The notes under the pieces were generated by a model. It had not been told where the DNA came from. It searched no databases and worked only from the letters and a program-made list of their open reading frames with translations. This document shows positions 5,834 to 10,040 of a stretch of DNA of 10,040 bases, one piece after another (position 1 is the first letter of the stretch; every line of letters begins with the position of its first letter). The translations under genes and the position numbers were made by a program. This stretch comes from Desulfohalobiaceae bacterium (lineage in GTDB: Bacteria > Desulfobacterota > Desulfovibrionia > Desulfovibrionales > Desulfothermaceae). The stretch is from assembly GCA_021737525.1 (NCBI GenBank), contig JAIPDU010000039.1, positions 1-10,040 on the forward strand. Direction: 5' to 3'.

Positions 5834-6445
5834 ATGAGCGAGGAGAACAGGGAATATAATCGGGAAAACGAGGCCGAAGAGGCCGGATACGAAACCGGGG
5901 AAGCCTCCGGGGAGCGGGAGGCTGAGGACCAGTCCGCCGGCCCGGAGCTGAGCCGGGAGGAGCTGGAGCGCCTCTGCCGGGAGAACGTCTGTCCCGACTG
6001 TCCGGAGAAGCTGCAGATGGAGCAGGAGGTTGCCCGGGTCAGAGCGGACGCGGACAACTTCCGCAAGCGGATGGCCAAGGAGAAGGACCAGCATTGCAAA
6101 TACGCCACCGAGAGCCTCTTGGGGGATATCCTGCCGGTTTTGGACAATTTGGAGCTGGCCCTGCAGCACGGCCGCAAGGTGCAGGAATCCTGCAGCGACA
6201 TGGTTCAGGGTGTGGAAATGACCAACAAGGTCATGCTGGACACCTTGAAAAAGCACGGCTTGTCCCGGATCGAGATCGAGCCCGGAGAGGAGTTCGACCC
6301 CAAGTGGCAGGAGGCCATGTACGAGGAGGAACGCGAGGACATGGAGCGGGGAAGGGTCTGCCAGGTTATACAAACGGGGTACATCCTCAACGATCGCCTC
6401 CTGCGTCCGGCCAAGGTCATCGTGAGCAAGGAATGTGAAAATTAA
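5834..6445 (+). CDS. grpE: nucleotide-exchange factor GrpE
   Basis: GrpE releases ADP from DnaK so that the chaperone can rebind ATP and discharge substrate. The 203-residue protein has the expected order: an acidic disordered N-terminus (1-40), a long dimerising helix (about 58-120, with ADADNFRKRM at 71-80), and the C-terminal beta domain that wedges into DnaK, ending GYILNDRLLRPAKVIVSK (182-199). ATG 5834 has AAGGAGG (5821-5827) six bases upstream; an open frame reaching back to 5666 lacks a ribosome site. Unusually for GrpE there are seven cysteines (48, 53, 56, 88, 120, 176, 201), three of them in a C-x4-C-x2-C cluster just before the long helix. It sits between hrcA and dnaK, which begins 147 bases downstream. 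Confidence 0.97.
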   Translation: MSEENREYNRENEAEEAGYETGEASGEREAEDQSAGPELSREELERLCRENVCPDCPEKLQMEQEVARVRADADNFRKRMAKEKDQHCKYATESLLGDILPVLDNLELALQHGRKVQESCSDMVQGVEMTNKVMLDTLKKHGLSRIEIEPGEEFDPKWQEAMYEEEREDMERGRVCQVIQTGYILNDRLLRPAKVIVSKECEN

Positions 6446-6592
6446 TCCCTTTTCCCCCTTTACTGTTGTCCAATACGATTTACTTGTATGGCAGTCCCGT
6501 GGATCCAGCTCGTAAGGAGAATCCGGAAAGGGGATCGAGGGTCCGCAACGAACACAAACGCCAAGAACATCAATCGAGGAGAAGGAGGTATT

Positions 6593-8515
<1,923 letters not shown>

Positions 8516-8526
8516 CCCCCCTGGCA

Positions 8527-8569
8527 CGAAAGCGGCGGACCCCGGCCGAACCGGGATCCGCCGCTTTCG
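8527..8569 (+). terminator. long hairpin terminator after dnaK
   Basis: A 19-bp stem pairs 8527-8545 with 8551-8569 and has a single mismatch (C8540/A8556) and loop CCGAA. It starts 11 bases after the dnaK stop. No U-tract follows (CCCCTCG), so it may need Rho or act mainly as a 3'-end stabiliser; a classical terminator lies 60 bases further on. Confidence 0.6.
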
Positions 8570-8592
8570 CCCCCTCGAAATGGCTGCCTGAC

Positions 8593-8621
8593 TTGACAGA
8601 GCTACGCGCCCTTTCTATATC
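8593..8621 (+). promoter_or_regulatory. near-consensus sigma70 promoter
   Basis: TTGACA (8593-8598), a 17-base spacer and TATATC (8616-8621) form a strong-looking sigma70 promoter. The predicted start, about 8627-8629, falls on the first bases of the terminator hairpin at 8627-8661. It could drive the lipoprotein gene at 8758 by read-through, or a very short transcript. Confidence 0.6.
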
Positions 8622-8626
8622 TAGGT

Positions 8627-8661
8627 CCGGTTCCACTGCGGGTGGAGCCGGCCTTTTTTTT
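8627..8661 (+). terminator. classical intrinsic terminator
   Basis: CCGGTTCCAC (8627-8636) pairs with GTGGAGCCGG (8642-8651), one G-U pair, loop TGCGG, followed by CC and eight Ts (8654-8661). On position it would finish transcripts from dnaK, but it also sits immediately downstream of the promoter at 8593-8621. The 96 bases from 8662 to the next start hold only a weak ribosome site (AGAGG, 8746-8750), which ATCCT at 8736-8740 could partly mask. Confidence 0.85.
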
Positions 8662-8757
8662 ACCGCCAACATGCTGGTTCGTTTCCGTCCGCGGTCCGCG
8701 GAAAGCGACCGGCTCGTTTTGCCCCAGTGATCCGAATCCTTGCATAGAGGATCCCCC

Positions 8758-10040
8758 ATGAAGACATACCGTTTTGTAAGCCCCTTGTTTTTTTTAGCCG
8801 CTTTCCTTGCCGCGGCCCTGCTCCTCTCCTCCTGCCAGCTCCCCACGCGTGTCCCCCCTCCGGAAGAGCCCAAGCCGAGCCTGATGGAACGGGCAGCAGA
8901 CGCCATGGAACAGGAAGATTTCGACCTGGCCAGCAAGCTGTACTGGCGGGTCCTTCAGGAAGAGGACCTGAGCCGCAAGCTGGAGATCCGAGCCTGGCGG
9001 AACCTGGCCCGCAGCGCCCTGCGAAGCGGTCAAACGGAGCGGGCCAGGGAGAGCCTGAAGCGGTGGCGGATACTGGCCCCTGACGCGGCGCAGACCTGGC
9101 CCTGGCAGGAGGTCAAATCCGGGCTGATTCGCAGGGAGGTGGGCTTGCAGGCCTATGTCTCCCATCTGCAAGATCTGCTCGACTCCGCCAGACCCTGGCC
9201 CCTGAACCTCGGGGCCGGCAAGGCGCTGATCGAGCTGTATACCGAGCGCGAGAGGCCGCGGAAAATACTGTCCACACTGAAGCGCCTGGATGAGCTGGCA
9301 CAGGAGCGCGAGAAGCGCGGCGAGGTCGTGGAGCTCACCCGGGACCTTGCCTCGAGCATGTCGCAGGAGGCCAGGGCCAAGCTCCTGGGGACCACCACCC
9401 GGGAGGAGGCAGCCCGGTTCCCGGTCCTTGTCTTCCGCTGGGAACAGGCCCTGTATCGCTTCCAAGAGGGAGAGACGAGCTGGCAGGATGCCTGGGAGGA
9501 TATGTCCGGGATCGTGGAGGACGCGGAGCGATTCCTTCGCTCCAGGCTGGAGAAAAGGCTGCGCGCGCTGGAGGAGGAGCACGGCCGGCCACCGCCGGGG
9601 ATCGTCCTTTTGCTCCCCTTGAGCGGCGGGTACGGGGACATTGGATGGAGGATCGCCCGAGGCGCGGATGCGGCCCAGTGGCGCATGAGCCAACAGGGCC
9701 GATCCATCCGTCTGGAAGTCATCAACACCCAGGAGCGCGACTGGCTGGAGCGGCTGTCCAGGCTTTCGGCCACCTATTCCCTGGCCGGAGGTCCCATACG
9801 CGCCTCGAGCTGGGAAGAGATCCACCAGTCCGGATTGCACGAGGATCTCGCGTTTTTCACCTTTCGCTCCGTCTTGCGCTCCGGCACCGAAGGCGAGGAC
9901 GCCTATCGCTTCTTCCCCGGGCGCAAGGACCAGGTCCGGGCCCTGCTGGACATCTGCCGCAAGGAGCTGGAGCTGGACTCCTTCGGGGTGTTGTATCCCA
10001 AGAGCTCCTTCGGCCGTTCCATGGCCAGCTCCTTCTGGAA
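8758..10040 (+). CDS. LpoA-like lipoprotein with a type-1 periplasmic-binding domain (partial, runs off the window)
   Basis: This is a predicted outer-membrane lipoprotein, cut by the window edge after 427 codons. The signal peptide ends in a lipobox with the acylated cysteine at C26 (LSSC, followed by Q, so no Asp retention signal). Residues about 40-115 are helical and repeat-like (LASKLYWRVLQ, ARESLKRWR), in the style of TPRs, and a charged helical stretch continues to about 275. From about 280 a type-1 periplasmic-binding fold begins with GIVLLLPLSG and a GADAAQ segment, and later SFGVLYPKSSFGR. Helical repeats followed by this fold is the architecture of LpoA, the activator of penicillin-binding protein 1A in enterobacteria; distant homologues are often annotated as penicillin-binding protein activator or branched-chain amino-acid-binding protein. 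A solute-receptor role is possible, but no transporter genes are visible. ATG 8758 has AGAGG seven bases upstream. Confidence 0.72.
   Translation, partial: MKTYRFVSPLFFLAAFLAAALLLSSCQLPTRVPPPEEPKPSLMERAADAMEQEDFDLASKLYWRVLQEEDLSRKLEIRAWRNLARSALRSGQTERARESLKRWRILAPDAAQTWPWQEVKSGLIRREVGLQAYVSHLQDLLDSARPWPLNLGAGKALIELYTERERPRKILSTLKRLDELAQEREKRGEVVELTRDLASSMSQEARAKLLGTTTREEAARFPVLVFRWEQALYRFQEGETSWQDAWEDMSGIVEDAERFLRSRLEKRLRALEEEHGRPPPGIVLLLPLSGGYGDIGWRIARGADAAQWRMSQQGRSIRLEVINTQERDWLERLSRLSATYSLAGGPIRASSWEEIHQSGLHEDLAFFTFRSVLRSGTEGEDAYRFFPGRKDQVRALLDICRKELELDSFGVLYPKSSFGRSMASSFW

Noticed and set aside
6466..6492. A sigma70 promoter before dnaK (TTGTCC...TATGGC)
   Set aside because: The spacing is only 15 bases and the -10 matches poorly; no sigma32-like CTTGAAA/CCCCAT pair was found either.
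6488..6592. A 35-residue extension of DnaK from ATG at 6488
   Set aside because: DnaK proteins begin with the MSKIIGIDLG-type segment, which starts at 6593 behind a full AAGGAGGT.
8794..9840. A 348-codon open frame on the minus strand opposite the lipoprotein gene
   Set aside because: The plus-strand frame has a signal peptide, lipobox and recognisable domain order; the minus-strand product is Pro/Gly/Gln/Leu-rich with no motif or ribosome site, as expected for a shadow.

Overview
This 10,040-base, GC-rich window has every convincing gene on the plus strand. It looks like chromosome from a sulfate-reducing Desulfovibrionales-type bacterium (Desulfobacterota, formerly Deltaproteobacteria). 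The reasons are the adjacent nfnA-nfnB (sulfide-dehydrogenase-like) genes, a CIRCE-controlled hrcA-grpE-dnaK cluster, and a GrpE with a cysteine-rich N-terminal half. The taxonomic call is an inference from gene content and residue patterns, not from a database match.

Layout. Bases 1-133 hold nothing I can identify. A doubtful 36-49 residue ORF (134-283) leads into a membrane-anchored M23 peptidase (296-1630), followed at once by a long hairpin (1632-1679). The next gap, 1631-1910, is unusually structured: a bulged long-range stem, four short GC hairpins ending in a T5 run, and a perfect 6-bp inverted repeat. It precedes nfnA (1911-2750) and nfnB (2866-4278), the two subunits of the electron-bifurcating NADH-dependent ferredoxin:NADP+ oxidoreductase. 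A perfect 11-bp hairpin terminator closes that unit.

The heat-shock operon begins with a TTGACA promoter abutting a perfect CIRCE operator (4372-4398). A roughly 200-base leader with serial hairpins follows, then hrcA (4596-5630), grpE (5834-6445) and dnaK (6593-8515). HrcA represses through CIRCE. GrpE and DnaK form the nucleotide-exchange and chaperone pair; no dnaJ lies in the window. A 19-bp hairpin lies 11 bases after the dnaK stop. It is followed by a compact module in which a near-consensus sigma70 promoter (8593-8621) runs straight into a textbook intrinsic terminator (8627-8661). The window ends inside a lipoprotein gene (8758 onward) with a helical-repeat N-terminal half and a type-1 periplasmic-binding-protein domain, resembling LpoA-type penicillin-binding-protein activators.

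No mobile elements, CRISPR arrays, rRNA or tRNA genes were found, and the protein-coding content is conventional. The points most worth a second look are non-coding: the nfnA leader, the hrcA leader, the mutually exclusive pairings in the hrcA-grpE spacer, the promoter-terminator module after dnaK, and a 9-mer (TCCGGAAAG) that recurs in four separate intergenic gaps.
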